Both the position numbers and the translations under genes were made by a program. 64,000 bases of DNA. Source: a bacterium (GTDB lineage: Bacteria > Planctomycetota > Planctomycetia > Pirellulales > Pirellulaceae). Of the stretch, positions 26,201 to 35,458 are shown piece after piece. The stretch lies in the NCBI GenBank assembly GCA_030430075.1, contig JAUIGN010000023.1, positions 47,535 through 111,534 of the forward strand, read 5' to 3'. The notes under the pieces are model-generated. The model was given only the letters and a program-made list of their open reading frames with translations, was not told the origin of the DNA and ran no database searches. How positions within the stretch are numbered: position 1 is the first letter of the stretch; the number at the start of each line of letters is the position of its first letter.

Positions 26201-29200
26201 CGCAACGAATCGGTTAGCCCGCTGAACTGGGCCATCACCGTGCGGGCCTGAGCGAGCTGAAACGTGTAGACATCGCCCGCATCGGGTCCGCCCAGGATAT
26301 CGGCGATCGCCACCGGCGCATCGAGCTCGCCCAGGTCCCGGGCCGTGGCAATCGTGGCGCCGGCTTCGGGGCCGTCGGAGATCGGAAGCAGTTCCGGGGT
26401 CAGCGTCAGCAGGTAGTCGGTCTGGGCGGTTCCAAAGTTGCGTTCGATCAACAGGTGGTAGGTCCCCGGCGGAAGATCCGTGAAGTCGGCGACCTGCGAA
26501 CTGGTGTAGAAATTCTGGGAATCAAGACGCTCGAAGAAACCCAATTGACCGTTGTCGTCAAGGTCGTGGTAGAGTTCCAGCGAAACCGTTTGGCCGATGC
26601 CGCTAATGAGCATCGACACGGCGGCGGCACGGGTCAGTTGAAACGTGATGACATCCGCCGGGTCGGGATTGCCGCCGGAGTCGTCACCGATCTGATCTTG
26701 AAACACGATCGGCCCATCGAGAATGCCCAGATCGAGTGCCGTGGCGATCGTATCTCCCGGATCGCGGTTCTCGATGATCGTGAACGTGCTGACCACGTCA
26801 GGACCGACGAGGCTGTTGCCGGCCACATCGGTGACCGCGGTCGTCTTGACGGTAACCACGTAATCGCCGATCGCCAACGGCGGCAGAATCAGCCCCAATT
26901 CGCGACCGCCACGACGTATTTGAACTTGTTGCGGCGCGAGTGGCGCGTTCGGCGCGTCGGCTCGAGCAACCTGGATATTAGCTGCCGTCAGTGTCGCTTC
27001 ATCCATGGGCTCGGAAAACGCGACGCGAATCGACTGGTGTCCCTCCAAACGCCGTGATGCATCCCCCGGCGTGATTTGCACGAGCTCGGGTGGAAACGTG
27101 TCGGCGACGGAACTCAATGTGAGCGGCGCGGAGAGCCGAGAATTCCCGCCCGTGTCGGTCGCCCGGACGCGCACTTCGAGCACCTCGGGGGGGCCCGCAA
27201 TCGGCGGCATGGGTACCAGGAAGTCGTATGGAAAGGAGACATCGGTGGCGACCACCTGCCCGTCAATGAGGAGTTCAAGCGAGCGGACTTGCACATCGTC
27301 GGTGGCGGTGACGCGGATCGGCACGGATAGGCCTTCCAGGGCCTGCACGCCGGCCGTGGCCCCGTCCAGATCCTCGATACCCGCCGCGATGGACACGGAG
27401 GGGGATTGGCCCAACGTGTCGAACGGCATGTAATTGACCACCTGGAGGCCGCCCGTACCGGCGGCGACGAACGCGATCCCCGCCCCGGCCGTGACGCTGA
27501 ACGGAGCGGTCGGCAACAGCGAGCGGCTGAGAAACTCGTTTGTCTCCGACGGGTTGCCGGCATCCATGACGTCCAGTGCGTCAACGCCGCCCGTCGTACC
27601 CACCAGCAGGGCCAGACCTGAACCGTTGGCAATCACGTCGGTCCGCGGCGCGATCAACGGCGACTCGACGTCCGAGCCGCTAATCAAGACCGGCAGGTCG
27701 GCGTCGCTGACGTCGACTGTCGAATAGCCGCCCCGCGAGTTGGAACCGGCAGTGACGTAGGCGACCTGGCCGCCCACAAAGAGCCGCCCGCCTCCGTGCG
27801 CCAACTGAAGCGATCCGCGGCGGACCATCTGCAACTCGCTGACATCGACCACCGTCAGGAAGTTGTTGCCGTCCATCGTATAAAGGTTCGTCCCTTCGCG
27901 AGCCAATCCCGTGAGCGCCGATTCACCGAAGGTCAACGATCCCAGCAACTCACCGCTCTGCAGATCGATCGCCCGCAAACTGCTGCCGTTGCCGGCGTAG
28001 GCGGTTTCGCCGATGATCTCGACGTGGGCCACCTCCATGGCGATCGTTTGCAACAGCGCCGGCATCATCGGGTCCGTGACGTCTACCAGGTGCAGGCCGC
28101 CCGCATTGGCAGCCACCACCGCGATGTTCCGACCCAGGTCGACGGCCACATCGGTTGCGTCGCCCGGGAGATCGAGCTGGCCGAGTACGATCGGGTTGTC
28201 GAATTGAGAGACGTCGACGACCGCCAGGCCATGCGAGCCCGTGGCGACGAAGGCGGTCTGCCCACTCCCCGTCAGCGGCTGCTCAACAATCACCTCTTTG
28301 GCTTGCCCCGCCAGGTTGACGCCCGCAATCACGCCCACCGGAAACGCGATGCCGTCCAGCGGATTCAACCCGTTCTCCAGTTCGGCAAAATCGTCGACGC
28401 CGTCGTCATCCGAGTCGGCGCGATCCAGCCGCGTACCGATCGTAAACTCGATGTCGTCTGGCAGCCCGTCACCGTCGCTGTCCGGTGCGACGCTCGCCGC
28501 AAACCCGGGGGCCGGCAAATGGGTCGTTTCACCGGTCGCCGCGGCGGTCAGGGTCCGCGTCCCGATCAGGCCGGTTGCGGGATCGAAGACCTGGTACTGC
28601 AGGAACGAATCGCCGGGGATCTGGGCATCGAACCCACCCACCAGGTTGCTCCGCAGGCGCATCACCGGCAGCGCCCCGTTGTCGGGCATGATCAGCGCGA
28701 CGTAGTCGTCGCCCCAGGCAGGCGAGGTCACGCCGTTGGCGGGGACGCCCGTGCCGACCAAGCGGAGCTGGACCGTGTCATCCGTCGGATCGTCCGTACG
28801 CAGTTCCAACAGGCCGCGGCGGAGTCCGGTCGCGGCTGGGTGGAACGAGATCGGCACGGAGATCGACTCGCCTGGCGACAACGTCAGTGGTTCGCCCGGG
28901 GTAACGGGGACGCCCAATTCGAGCGAAAAATCGGCGCTGGCGGCACTGTTGACTTCGAGGCCGACGATATTCTGGCCGGTGCCACTGATGTTCTGGATGG
29001 TGAGTAGCTCTGCGTGCGTGCTACCGGAACGCACGCCGCCAAAATTGCTCGGGCTGCTGACGGCGAACACGTCGAGGGCATCTTCGCCCGCGCCCTGGGG
29101 CTGCCCCGGGTTGGGGTTGAGGAGTTCCCCATTGTCGAGTGACATGCCCCAACTCCACGCGTCAAAATAGCGGCTGACCGGCTTTGACACCCGGTACTCC

Positions 29201-32200
29201 AGGTACATCGGACCGCGGGGGCCGGAGGTGCCGAGGCCGTTCTTTTCGCCCCACAAGCCGGGATAGAATACCCAGTCGGCACGTTGGGTGAATCCCTGAT
29301 CGACGTTGTTCTCCACCATCGCGTATTCGTTGGAGGCAAATCGTTGGTATTCAAGTACCGAGAGGTCGTAGTCATCGGTCGCCCAGCGGATACCGCCGCG
29401 ATGAACGTCGTCCTTGTAGCCGGATGGTGTCAAGATGGAATGTGAACCCGGAAACGGGTAGCTCGCATGCGCGCCGCGGGCAACGAAGACGTGAGGGTTG
29501 ACGGCCCCAGGCATGGTGCCGACCGCATTAGCCCAAGTCACCACTTCGCCCTTCAGGTGCTGCGAGTAGCCAACGGCGATCGGTGCAAACGCCTCCGAGG
29601 CGGAGGGGCGTCTGAGGAATACGGTGATGTTCTCCCAGTCGCCTTCATGGTCATTGTGGCCTCCCTCTTCCGCCCAGTTGCTGAACGAATAGTGAAACCA
29701 GTAGTGAATCGCGATCTGATTCGCCTGGTCCCACTTGACGGAGGAATAGATCGTCGGGGGCTTGGGATCCGCGGCGGTCAGCAAGCGAAAGCGAGCCGGA
29801 TCATTGTTTCCTTCCAAGTCGATGGCGCCGTTGTAGTCGGCATACCGGCCGACGTCCTCGCGGGTGACGTTATCGGGGCTGCTGACCGGTGTGTCGAGCC
29901 GCAGGTCGCCGCCGTTGATGACGGCGTCAATCGTGGCGTCGACCGATGTCGGCATGAATCGCTCTTCGACGGCGCACGACTGCTGGCTCGTGCAATTGGG
30001 ATCGCGGTCAAAGTGCATGATCGGGCGAAAGTGATTGGCCAGTTCCCTATAGCTCGTAATGGGAACGGAGCTTCCACTGCCGTCATCCAGAAAGAACGTA
30101 TCCAACGAGGCGGGGGGACGCTGATCGGCAACCAATGCGGTGGTGAACTCGGCCTCGTGCTTTCCCTGCTCCAACCGGACCGTGACCCGTTCGTAACGGG
30201 CAACATCGGGGACGCCGACCCCCTGGATCGTGATCTGATGCTTGCCTCCCGGAAAATCCTCCAAGGTCACTTTGCCGCGGAAGGATATGGGGACGGGAGG
30301 GATGTCGACCCCATCGATCTGAACGACTTCCGCATCATTGAACGGGAACTGGTCGGCGCCGGCGTTGTCGAAGTTCAGCGAAATGTCGGCCGGTTCGCTG
30401 GTGGCGTCGCCGGGCACCACGACGGTGACCTGGACGGACATCGTGCCGTCGTCGGAAAAGGCGACGTTCGAAAGCCCTTCGCCCGCCCCGGGAGTCGCAC
30501 TGCCCACAAAGTCCGCCAGCGTCACGCGCTGCGAGACGGTGAGGATGTCCAACTCGCCCGTCGGTTCGCTCGGGTCGTCCACAATTTCCGGGTCCAGTTC
30601 AGTCCCTGGAACGGTCAAATGCCAACCGGGTGCGCGGATCACGCCGCCCTCGGAAACGACGGCCATCCCGTCCTCGCTGACCCTCCCCGTCCCCACCACG
30701 GTCCAGCGGCCGGCGTCGTGGTCGAACGAAAAGATCAACGTCTTCTCGCCGGGTGGCAGGCCTTCCAGATTCGGAAAGGTGATTGGCGCCGGGACATCGA
30801 AATTGGTCGCTCCGGCGGCCTGGATGGAAATGACGAGCGACGGGTTGAGGTTGGCGGGCAGGCGGCCTGGAATCCGATCCGGTGGCACCGGGACAATCAC
30901 CGCCTCGGTGGCCGGCACTCCCTGTTCGTTGACCGCCGAGCCGGCAGCGAACGTGACCGCCATCCTCTCGAACATCTGCGAATCGAGTTCCGGAAACATG
31001 CGAACCAACTCCGCTTCGCCGACGTCACCAAAGCCGACGTCCGTGTCCGTCGCGTCCGACAGCGGCTGCACGTCCGCCATGGCGACGGGCGGCAGGAAAA
31101 TGTCCATCGGCGCACCGTCCATCGATAGTTGCACCGTCTGACCGGGCACCGTGTGGAAGGGCTTGCCGACATTCGGGTAGACGAAACCGGCCGGAGCGTT
31201 GGTCGCCGTCGACCCGTCGACGTGAACGAACACTTCGGGGGCCGGAAGGTCTTCCAATTCAAACCTTCCGTCCGAGTCGGTGACGACGTTGGCGGCGGGG
31301 AAGGCATCGACGCGAATGGTCGCTCCGGCAATCGGATTGCCGCTCAACGAGTCCCGGACGTAACCAAAGACATTGGTGCCGGCGATTCGGGTCAGCGGTA
31401 GCGTACGAAAGTCGGTCTTCAAAACCCCACCCGGCTCGAGATCGCCGTCGGCGTCCAGCAGGAGTCCGTCTCGGCCCCGAATCTGGGTGCCGTCGATGAC
31501 GATTTGAACTTCGGTCGATGCCGGCAGCGGGTCGTCATAGAAGTAGGTGGCGAACCGTTCCGTGCTGGAGACCACGATCCGCCCCGGCACGGGAGCTCCG
31601 TTGGCGATCACCCGAAAGCTGGCCGGCGTTAAGGTCGCCGGGTCGATGCGATCGTCGAAGCGGATCGTCGTCTCGCGCGTGACGTTGACCATCGTCTCGC
31701 CGGCAGATGGCGACACGTCGCGAATGCTGACCGGATCGATCACCGTAAACTGTTTGCTGGTTGACCCGGTCGCTACGGGATTGCCGGCCGGATCCGTCAC
31801 GGGGACCGTCGGATCGAGCTGAAAGACTTCATCCGCCAGCGGGCTCTTCAGGTGCACCCGCGCGACGAACCCGTCGACCGGTTCGACCGATTCGATCGGC
31901 ACGGATTGCCCGTCTTGGGGACCTCCGACGATCTCCAGGCGGAAGCTGGTGGGAGAAAAGACCCCGGCGTCGATCGCTTCGTCAAACACAATGTCGAAGG
32001 AATCGAGGGTCGTTCGCACGGTATCGGGAAGCTGCACGGTTGCCGTCGGGGCAACCCGATCCAGCGTGAATTCGAAGTCGAGCGGTTGCGCGGTGCGCGT
32101 GCCGTCGGCGGCCAGCAAACGCAGCCGATGGGTACCGTCGGCAAGCGGTTCGCCGTTAAGCGATGCGAGCAAGGTCTCGTCGAGGCGAAACTGGCCGCCG

Positions 32201-32697
32201 GCGGCCAGCGGCACGTCGACGAAATCTTCCACCGCCGTTTCGCCAAAGCCGGCGCGAAGGGTGGCCTGACCGCCGGTCGCGACCGTCACCAGTGTGGTCG
32301 CTTCGTTGGTCAGGCGGTCCTGGTTGACGCCATTTGCCGCGCTGTCGTGTTCCAATTGGGCGGAGACCAGCAGCAGGTTGGCATTGATCGCGTTGATCAC
32401 CACCAACACATCAAATGGTGTGTGGAGTTCGTCGCCATTGGCATCGTAGTAGGGTTCGGTCGAGTCTGGTGCCCGTTCGCCAAACGGGCCTGCGCCCGCC
32501 GCATTCAAGCGATTGATGCCGGCCAGGGCGTCAAACGGAGAGACCAGGCGGTCGTTGTTGACGTCCAGCGATTGCCCCGGGTTCTCCCAGTCTGCATTCA
32601 ACATCAGACGCGATTCGAGCGATTCCACGTTGCCCAACCGTTGCCGGCGTCGACGGCCGCGTGGGGAAGATGGTTTGCGGCGAGTCCGCTGTTTCAT
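23221..32697 (-). CDS. Giant secreted mosaic protein (LEPR-XLL-like tag, dockerin-like, Vps62-like, LVIVD, PPC repeats, metzincin-like end)
   Basis: 3158 aa from ATG at 32697, with GGAG 7 nt upstream. Basic N-terminus, then SLESRLMLNAD (about 26-36), a variant of the planctomycete LEPR-XLL tag. Two dockerin-like Asp/Asn loops follow at 45-65 and 85-105, then SbsA-like Ig domains, a carboxypeptidase-regulatory-like domain (VFGYVRDSLSGNPIAGATI), and a Vps62/DUF946-like domain near 880-1185 with HEGDWENITVFL. Next are a HYDIN-like domain, a thrombospondin-3 calcium repeat (DSDGDGLPDDIE), an LVIVD-type propeller (about 1460-1765), Ig-like domains and eight PPC-like repeats. The C-terminus has HELGHVLDLPH, a zinc-protease-like motif, with LMAETL after it. 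Likely a cell-surface or released adhesin/scaffold. Whether the terminal protease motif is active is unknown. The upstream gene on the same strand is 85 bp away. Confidence 0.88.
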   Translation of the reverse strand: MKQRTRRKPSSPRGRRRRQRLGNVESLESRLMLNADWENPGQSLDVNNDRLVSPFDALAGINRLNAAGAGPFGERAPDSTEPYYDANGDELHTPFDVLVVINAINANLLLVSAQLEHDSAANGVNQDRLTNEATTLVTVATGGQATLRAGFGETAVEDFVDVPLAAGGQFRLDETLLASLNGEPLADGTHRLRLLAADGTRTAQPLDFEFTLDRVAPTATVQLPDTVRTTLDSFDIVFDEAIDAGVFSPTSFRLEIVGGPQDGQSVPIESVEPVDGFVARVHLKSPLADEVFQLDPTVPVTDPAGNPVATGSTSKQFTVIDPVSIRDVSPSAGETMVNVTRETTIRFDDRIDPATLTPASFRVIANGAPVPGRIVVSSTERFATYFYDDPLPASTEVQIVIDGTQIRGRDGLLLDADGDLEPGGVLKTDFRTLPLTRIAGTNVFGYVRDSLSGNPIAGATIRVDAFPAANVVTDSDGRFELEDLPAPEVFVHVDGSTATNAPAGFVYPNVGKPFHTVPGQTVQLSMDGAPMDIFLPPVAMADVQPLSDATDTDVGFGDVGEAELVRMFPELDSQMFERMAVTFAAGSAVNEQGVPATEAVIVPVPPDRIPGRLPANLNPSLVISIQAAGATNFDVPAPITFPNLEGLPPGEKTLIFSFDHDAGRWTVVGTGRVSEDGMAVVSEGGVIRAPGWHLTVPGTELDPEIVDDPSEPTGELDILTVSQRVTLADFVGSATPGAGEGLSNVAFSDDGTMSVQVTVVVPGDATSEPADISLNFDNAGADQFPFNDAEVVQIDGVDIPPVPISFRGKVTLEDFPGGKHQITIQGVGVPDVARYERVTVRLEQGKHEAEFTTALVADQRPPASLDTFFLDDGSGSSVPITSYRELANHFRPIMHFDRDPNCTSQQSCAVEERFMPTSVDATIDAVINGGDLRLDTPVSSPDNVTREDVGRYADYNGAIDLEGNNDPARFRLLTAADPKPPTIYSSVKWDQANQIAIHYWFHYSFSNWAEEGGHNDHEGDWENITVFLRRPSASEAFAPIAVGYSQHLKGEVVTWANAVGTMPGAVNPHVFVARGAHASYPFPGSHSILTPSGYKDDVHRGGIRWATDDYDLSVLEYQRFASNEYAMVENNVDQGFTQRADWVFYPGLWGEKNGLGTSGPRGPMYLEYRVSKPVSRYFDAWSWGMSLDNGELLNPNPGQPQGAGEDALDVFAVSSPSNFGGVRSGSTHAELLTIQNISGTGQNIVGLEVNSAASADFSLELGVPVTPGEPLTLSPGESISVPISFHPAATGLRRGLLELRTDDPTDDTVQLRLVGTGVPANGVTSPAWGDDYVALIMPDNGALPVMRLRSNLVGGFDAQIPGDSFLQYQVFDPATGLIGTRTLTAAATGETTHLPAPGFAASVAPDSDGDGLPDDIEFTIGTRLDRADSDDDGVDDFAELENGLNPLDGIAFPVGVIAGVNLAGQAKEVIVEQPLTGSGQTAFVATGSHGLAVVDVSQFDNPIVLGQLDLPGDATDVAVDLGRNIAVVAANAGGLHLVDVTDPMMPALLQTIAMEVAHVEIIGETAYAGNGSSLRAIDLQSGELLGSLTFGESALTGLAREGTNLYTMDGNNFLTVVDVSELQMVRRGSLQLAHGGGRLFVGGQVAYVTAGSNSRGGYSTVDVSDADLPVLISGSDVESPLIAPRTDVIANGSGLALLVGTTGGVDALDVMDAGNPSETNEFLSRSLLPTAPFSVTAGAGIAFVAAGTGGLQVVNYMPFDTLGQSPSVSIAAGIEDLDGATAGVQALEGLSVPIRVTATDDVQVRSLELLIDGQVVATDVSFPYDFLVPMPPIAGPPEVLEVRVRATDTGGNSRLSAPLTLSSVADTFPPELVQITPGDASRRLEGHQSIRVAFSEPMDEATLTAANIQVARADAPNAPLAPQQVQIRRGGRELGLILPPLAIGDYVVTVKTTAVTDVAGNSLVGPDVVSTFTIIENRDPGDTIATALDLGILDGPIVFQDQIGDDSGGNPDPADVITFQLTRAAAVSMLISGIGQTVSLELYHDLDDNGQLGFFERLDSQNFYTSSQVADFTDLPPGTYHLLIERNFGTAQTDYLLTLTPELLPISDGPEAGATIATARDLGELDAPVAIADILGGPDAGDVYTFQLAQARTVMAQFSGLTDSLRAELYSDLDGDGQFDSAERLNTDSGTQFGLPFTLADDLPPGTYQLRVTPSSDTSNTRYALHLSTTDLPITDPADPGDTIGTARDVGVLSATHRVTDVVGGPDKGDVLSFTLDQAANVVAEFTEISDPLRAQLYHDGDGDGQFDSGEQLNTGTSANGTITLDDDLPPGTYLLRILPTISYANSQYALQLTASALPVSDPVDPGQSIATARDVGVLTTEYSADDVVGGPDEGDVFTIHLNQATAVEAQFSGFTDFLRVDLYSDVNGDGLFEYTEDLNGDTGSSSSSSFTLVDDLPPGTYHYHVNATNSSANSRYRVVLTPTEISVTDPADPGADVATARDLGVLDATQTISDIVGGRDLGDVFTFHLTQAALVNAQFSNLNDTLRVTLYSDTDGNGQLEFDEDLDYDFGTASSTVELTNDLPPGTYHLQVEPGNNSSNTRYSFELATTSIPVTDPVDPGDTIATARDLGELSSPQTIVDVIGGEDSGDVFAFQLSQATAVTTLVSDVNDSLRVELYNDQDANGQFDSREVLRRSFASSSAPTVEVLDDLPPGDYFIRVYPSHDSANSRYRMEFSTAALAITDPADPGDTIATARSLGTLGTTQSLMDVLGGPDPGDVFTFQVDQAVTLTGEVSGVTDTLNIALYHDDDADGQFDSNERLNYDTVFDSPETLTDDLSPGTYHLYLRPSASDSHTRYTVQLSTAAIGVTDPLDPGDTIATARDLGTLAAPQTVVDVVGGGDEADVYKFQLTQPAAFAADFSRLHEGLRAELYRDDDADGQFDSGERLTSRVSGSEFTLTDDVDAGTYFLRVSPSSTTQNTSYQLQLSRVLALRAPVVADHPWSVASLSVAAAQATWDAAVDLYVGLGVERTRFDDVFLKVVDLPGNMLGAASRNTVYLDINAARHGWFVDPTPTRDEAFYQGRSDNHLVAERDSLAADRMDLLTVVLHELGHVLDLPHVGTNADGGNELMAETLTAGTRHKLSPAAFAAAVDQLFAK
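23715..26790 (-). repeat. Eight tandem PPC-like domain repeats inside the giant gene
   Basis: Eight copies, each about 127 codons, begin near 26765, 26370, 25990, 25610, 25225, 24840, 24460 and 24080 (reading leftward). Each starts with a DPGDTIATARDLG-type motif, continues with VVGGPDxGDVFTFQL, a DxDGDGQFDS calcium-loop-like segment and DDLPPGTYxLxV. They match bacterial pre-peptidase C-terminal domains. The copies differ at many positions, so they are old duplications. Confidence 0.85.
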
Positions 32698-32782
32698 CGG
32701 TTGCTCCAAGGCAGTTCTCAGGGAAGAATTTTCTCTCAAGGCACAGGCGTGTGATTGACCGCCGGTGGTGGATATCGTGCCC

Positions 32783-33898
32783 TCAGGGATCGTCGTTGTT
32801 GACGATGCCGGGCACTGGTGCCGCGATCCGCGGGTCGGTTGCCGCGAAGTCTTCTCCCAGAAGTGCAGCGACCGTGGCGGCGACCTGGGATTGGGTGGCC
32901 GCCAGCTTCGGTCGCTCCCCCAGCGGCTTGGTGTCCGGCCCGATGGCGGCCAACCAGATCAGCTCCGATCCCGGAATCGACTTGCCATGGCTTTTCCAAC
33001 CGTCCCGCACATCGCCGCGTCCGTGATCGGTGGTGATGAGCAAGGTCGTACGGCCCCTGTACTGAGGCAGTTCCTGGCAGGCGTTCCAGAGATCTTTGAT
33101 CGCCTGGTCCGAGCGGTAGGCGGCATCCAGGTAGAGGTCGTAGCGGCCTTCGTGCGCCCAGTCGTCGGTTTCACCGAGGGCCACATAGAGGAGCCGCGGT
33201 TGCTTGACACGGAGATACTCCAATGCGCCGCGGGCGGTGAATGCATCGTAGCGAACTCCGGCCCACACGCGCGGCAGTTGGTTCGCCAGACCGTTCCAGT
33301 GCTGCGCGTCAGCCGGATTGGCGAATACTTCCAGAGGCTGCCATCCGGCATTAACGGGAATCCCACTTCGTTCCTCGTTGAGAATGAAGGGAAACACATC
33401 CCAGGATCCGAAAGCAGCGACTCGCCCTTGGAAGGCCGGCTTGCGATGCAGCCATTCGAGCACCGTCACGTTTCGATTGGGGCGCTTGGCGTTCGAGTCG
33501 ATCGTGTCGTCGCCGAAGCCGCAGAGCAGCTCGTTGTAGCCGGGGTAGGAGAAATAGCGGCCATTGGTCACGCGGATAACGCTCTCCTCGGCGGCGTTGC
33601 CGAGCACCTGACCCTGCACGGCGACAACACTCCAGAAGAACGGCATCAGCCGCTCGCGACGCACGTCCGGCGACTCGTCCCAGAACCGCGTTCGAGTTTC
33701 CTCGACGTCACGCACGCCGCCCACCTCGCGATTCAGGAGCCGTTCGTCAGCACCCGAAAAGAGTTCTTGCCAACGCAGACCATCAATGGTTACCAGCACG
33801 ACATGGTCGGTCCGCCGTTTCGCAGCCTCGCCAGAAACCGGTTGTCCAATCGAGACCAACGTCAGCAATGACAGAGCAAGCAGCAGGAACGTCTTCAT
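32783..33898 (-). CDS. Secreted alkaline-phosphatase-superfamily protein (NPP/phosphodiesterase-like)
   Basis: 371 aa from ATG at 33898, with a signal peptide to about residue 23. The fold of the alkaline phosphatase superfamily is indicated by the metal-binding HVVLVTIDGLRWQELF (Asp39), the likely nucleophile region GRYFSYPGYNELLCG (Ser117 is the best candidate), GETDDWAHEGRYDLYL (Asp and His ligands) and LLITTDHGRGD. The lack of C-x-P-S-R excludes a formylglycine sulfatase. It probably cleaves phosphate mono- or diesters outside the cytoplasm; the substrate is unknown. It lies 85 bp upstream of the giant gene on the same strand, so they may share a transcript. Confidence 0.85.
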   Translation of the reverse strand: MKTFLLLALSLLTLVSIGQPVSGEAAKRRTDHVVLVTIDGLRWQELFSGADERLLNREVGGVRDVEETRTRFWDESPDVRRERLMPFFWSVVAVQGQVLGNAAEESVIRVTNGRYFSYPGYNELLCGFGDDTIDSNAKRPNRNVTVLEWLHRKPAFQGRVAAFGSWDVFPFILNEERSGIPVNAGWQPLEVFANPADAQHWNGLANQLPRVWAGVRYDAFTARGALEYLRVKQPRLLYVALGETDDWAHEGRYDLYLDAAYRSDQAIKDLWNACQELPQYRGRTTLLITTDHGRGDVRDGWKSHGKSIPGSELIWLAAIGPDTKPLGERPKLAATQSQVAATVAALLGEDFAATDPRIAAPVPGIVNNDDP

Positions 33899-34109
33899 CG
33901 CAGCATCCGAGGTAAGAGGGATTCGCACCCTGATTGTACGAAAAAAACACCACGACGGCGCGCCGCGAGTTGCTGCTTGTTTGCGGCGGCGCACGTCGCG
34001 GTGTCCGCTACGCAAGCATCAGGCACGACGAAAGCTGCCCGGTTGCGCCCTCGTTGCCCTCCGTCGGTGCCTGCTTGGTGCGTGGCCACCGACGATCAAT
34101 AATGGGCTC

Positions 34110-34580
34110 ATGAACATCCTCTTTCTGCATGGTTGGACCAGCGTGCCGGGTGGCCGCAAGCCGACCTACCTGCAAGACCATGGCTACCAGGTGTTCAACC
34201 CGGCCCTGGATGACAACGACTTTGACGCAGCCGTCCGGGTAGCCGAGCAAGAACTTGCAGCGCATCAGCCGGACGTGATTGTCGGCTCGTCGCGCGGTGG
34301 TGCAGTCGCCGTTAACATGAGATCAGGAGAGACGCCCCTGGTGTTGCTCTGCCCGGCCTGGAAGAACTGGGGCACGGCCACGGTGGTCAAGCCGAAGACG
34401 GTGATCCTGCATTCTCGCCAGGATGACGTCATTCCGTTTGCGGATTCCGAGGAACTGATCGCCAACAGCGGACTCGCGGCCAACCGTTTGATCGAGGTCG
34501 GCCGCGACCATCGGTTGGCGGACCCCGAGCCGCTGGCGGTTATGCTGGCGGCGAGCGAGCGATTCGGTGCCGGCCGCTGA
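34110..34580 (+). CDS. Small alpha/beta hydrolase (YqiA/RBBP9-like)
   Basis: 156 aa from ATG at 34110. A compact alpha/beta hydrolase without signal peptide: MNILFLHGWTSVPGG (oxyanion-loop region), nucleophile Ser61 in VGSSRGGAVA, acid Asp105 or 106 in HSRQDDVIPF and His134 in GRDHRLADP. The length and lack of a cap domain fit small esterases such as YqiA. Cytoplasmic; substrate unknown. It is divergent from the phosphatase gene, with 211 bp between, and convergent with the next esterase gene. Confidence 0.85.
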   Translation: MNILFLHGWTSVPGGRKPTYLQDHGYQVFNPALDDNDFDAAVRVAEQELAAHQPDVIVGSSRGGAVAVNMRSGETPLVLLCPAWKNWGTATVVKPKTVILHSRQDDVIPFADSEELIANSGLAANRLIEVGRDHRLADPEPLAVMLAASERFGAGR

Positions 34581-34693
34581 GCGACCAGAAATCGAGCCGC
34601 CAGGAGCAGAGGTCTGCACTTTCGCCACCCAATGCCGCTGCGAGGTGCGGGACTGCGCGGAGCCAGAGGTGCGTCGCGGTGTCACGCCATTCC

Positions 34694-35458
34694 TTATCGG
34701 CTGCGTTTTTGTGCACGCATCCAAGAGAACAATTCCGGGGTGGCATAGGTTGCTGACCAGCAGTTATGCCCAATGTGTTCCAAAGACGTGAAGCGGATTT
34801 TCGTTCCGCCTGCCGCCTTGATCGCCTCGACCATCTCGACAGACCGCTGAAAGGGCACGGCTCGGTCTTGGTCGCCATGGAAGACCCAGATCGGAACGTC
34901 CTTAAGGGCGGCTGCGTCCGCCGGATCGCCGCCCCCACAGACTGGTGCGACCGCGGAAAACCGACCGGGGTGATCCGCTGCAAGCCGCCAGGAGCCGTAT
35001 CCTCCCATGCTCAACCCAGTCAAGTTGATATGTTCCTCGTCCACGCTGTACGTCGCCTGGATATGATCGAGCAATTCGACGAGCCGCTTCTGCTGTGTCG
35101 GCTTGTTCCAGGAGTCGTCCCCCGGGCATTGGGGCGAGACCAGAATGTAAGGCAAGTCGTCCCCCCGCGCAGCGAAGCGGGGCGGCCCCCACTTGGCGAC
35201 GAGTTGCAGGTCACCGTAGCTTTCTCCCCGTCCGTGCAAGAACAGGATTAATTCAAACTTCTCGGCCGGATCGTAGTTGGCGGGCAAGTAGAGCAGATAA
35301 CCGATGCTGCCCCCGTCGCTTGTCTTAAGCGATTGTTCGACCTGGGCCCCCGGTTTTGCCGTTGGTTGCTCGGCGCTCTCCGCGCGTCCCGTCACGGAAT
35401 GTGCGGGAAGAAGCAATGAGAGAATTGACAATGACAGGCAAGTCGCGATTCGTTTCAT
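34694..35458 (-). CDS. Secreted esterase (prolyl-oligopeptidase-like / CE1-like alpha/beta hydrolase)
   Basis: 254 aa from ATG at 35458 (an ATG two codons earlier is possible). A signal peptide covers about 1-25. The alpha/beta hydrolase pattern is complete: ELILFLHGRGESYGD, nucleophile Ser150 in LTGLSMGGYGSW, acid Asp196/198 in WVFHGDQDRAVPF and His231 in LEHIGHNCW. This arrangement is typical of PHB-depolymerase/feruloyl-esterase-like or prolyl-oligopeptidase-like secreted enzymes in planctomycetes. The substrate is probably an acylated polysaccharide or a polyester (inference). Confidence 0.87.
   Translation of the reverse strand: MKRIATCLSLSILSLLLPAHSVTGRAESAEQPTAKPGAQVEQSLKTSDGGSIGYLLYLPANYDPAEKFELILFLHGRGESYGDLQLVAKWGPPRFAARGDDLPYILVSPQCPGDDSWNKPTQQKRLVELLDHIQATYSVDEEHINLTGLSMGGYGSWRLAADHPGRFSAVAPVCGGGDPADAAALKDVPIWVFHGDQDRAVPFQRSVEMVEAIKAAGGTKIRFTSLEHIGHNCWSATYATPELFSWMRAQKRSR

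Noticed and set aside
27796..29007. A 403-codon open frame on the plus strand inside the giant gene
   Set aside because: It is the antisense of the giant protein's propeller region; composition is Arg/Gln/His-rich and no domain is visible.
29467..31128. A 553-codon open frame on the plus strand inside the giant gene
   Set aside because: It lies opposite conserved Ig-like and Vps62-like coding sequence and has no ribosome binding site or domain of its own.
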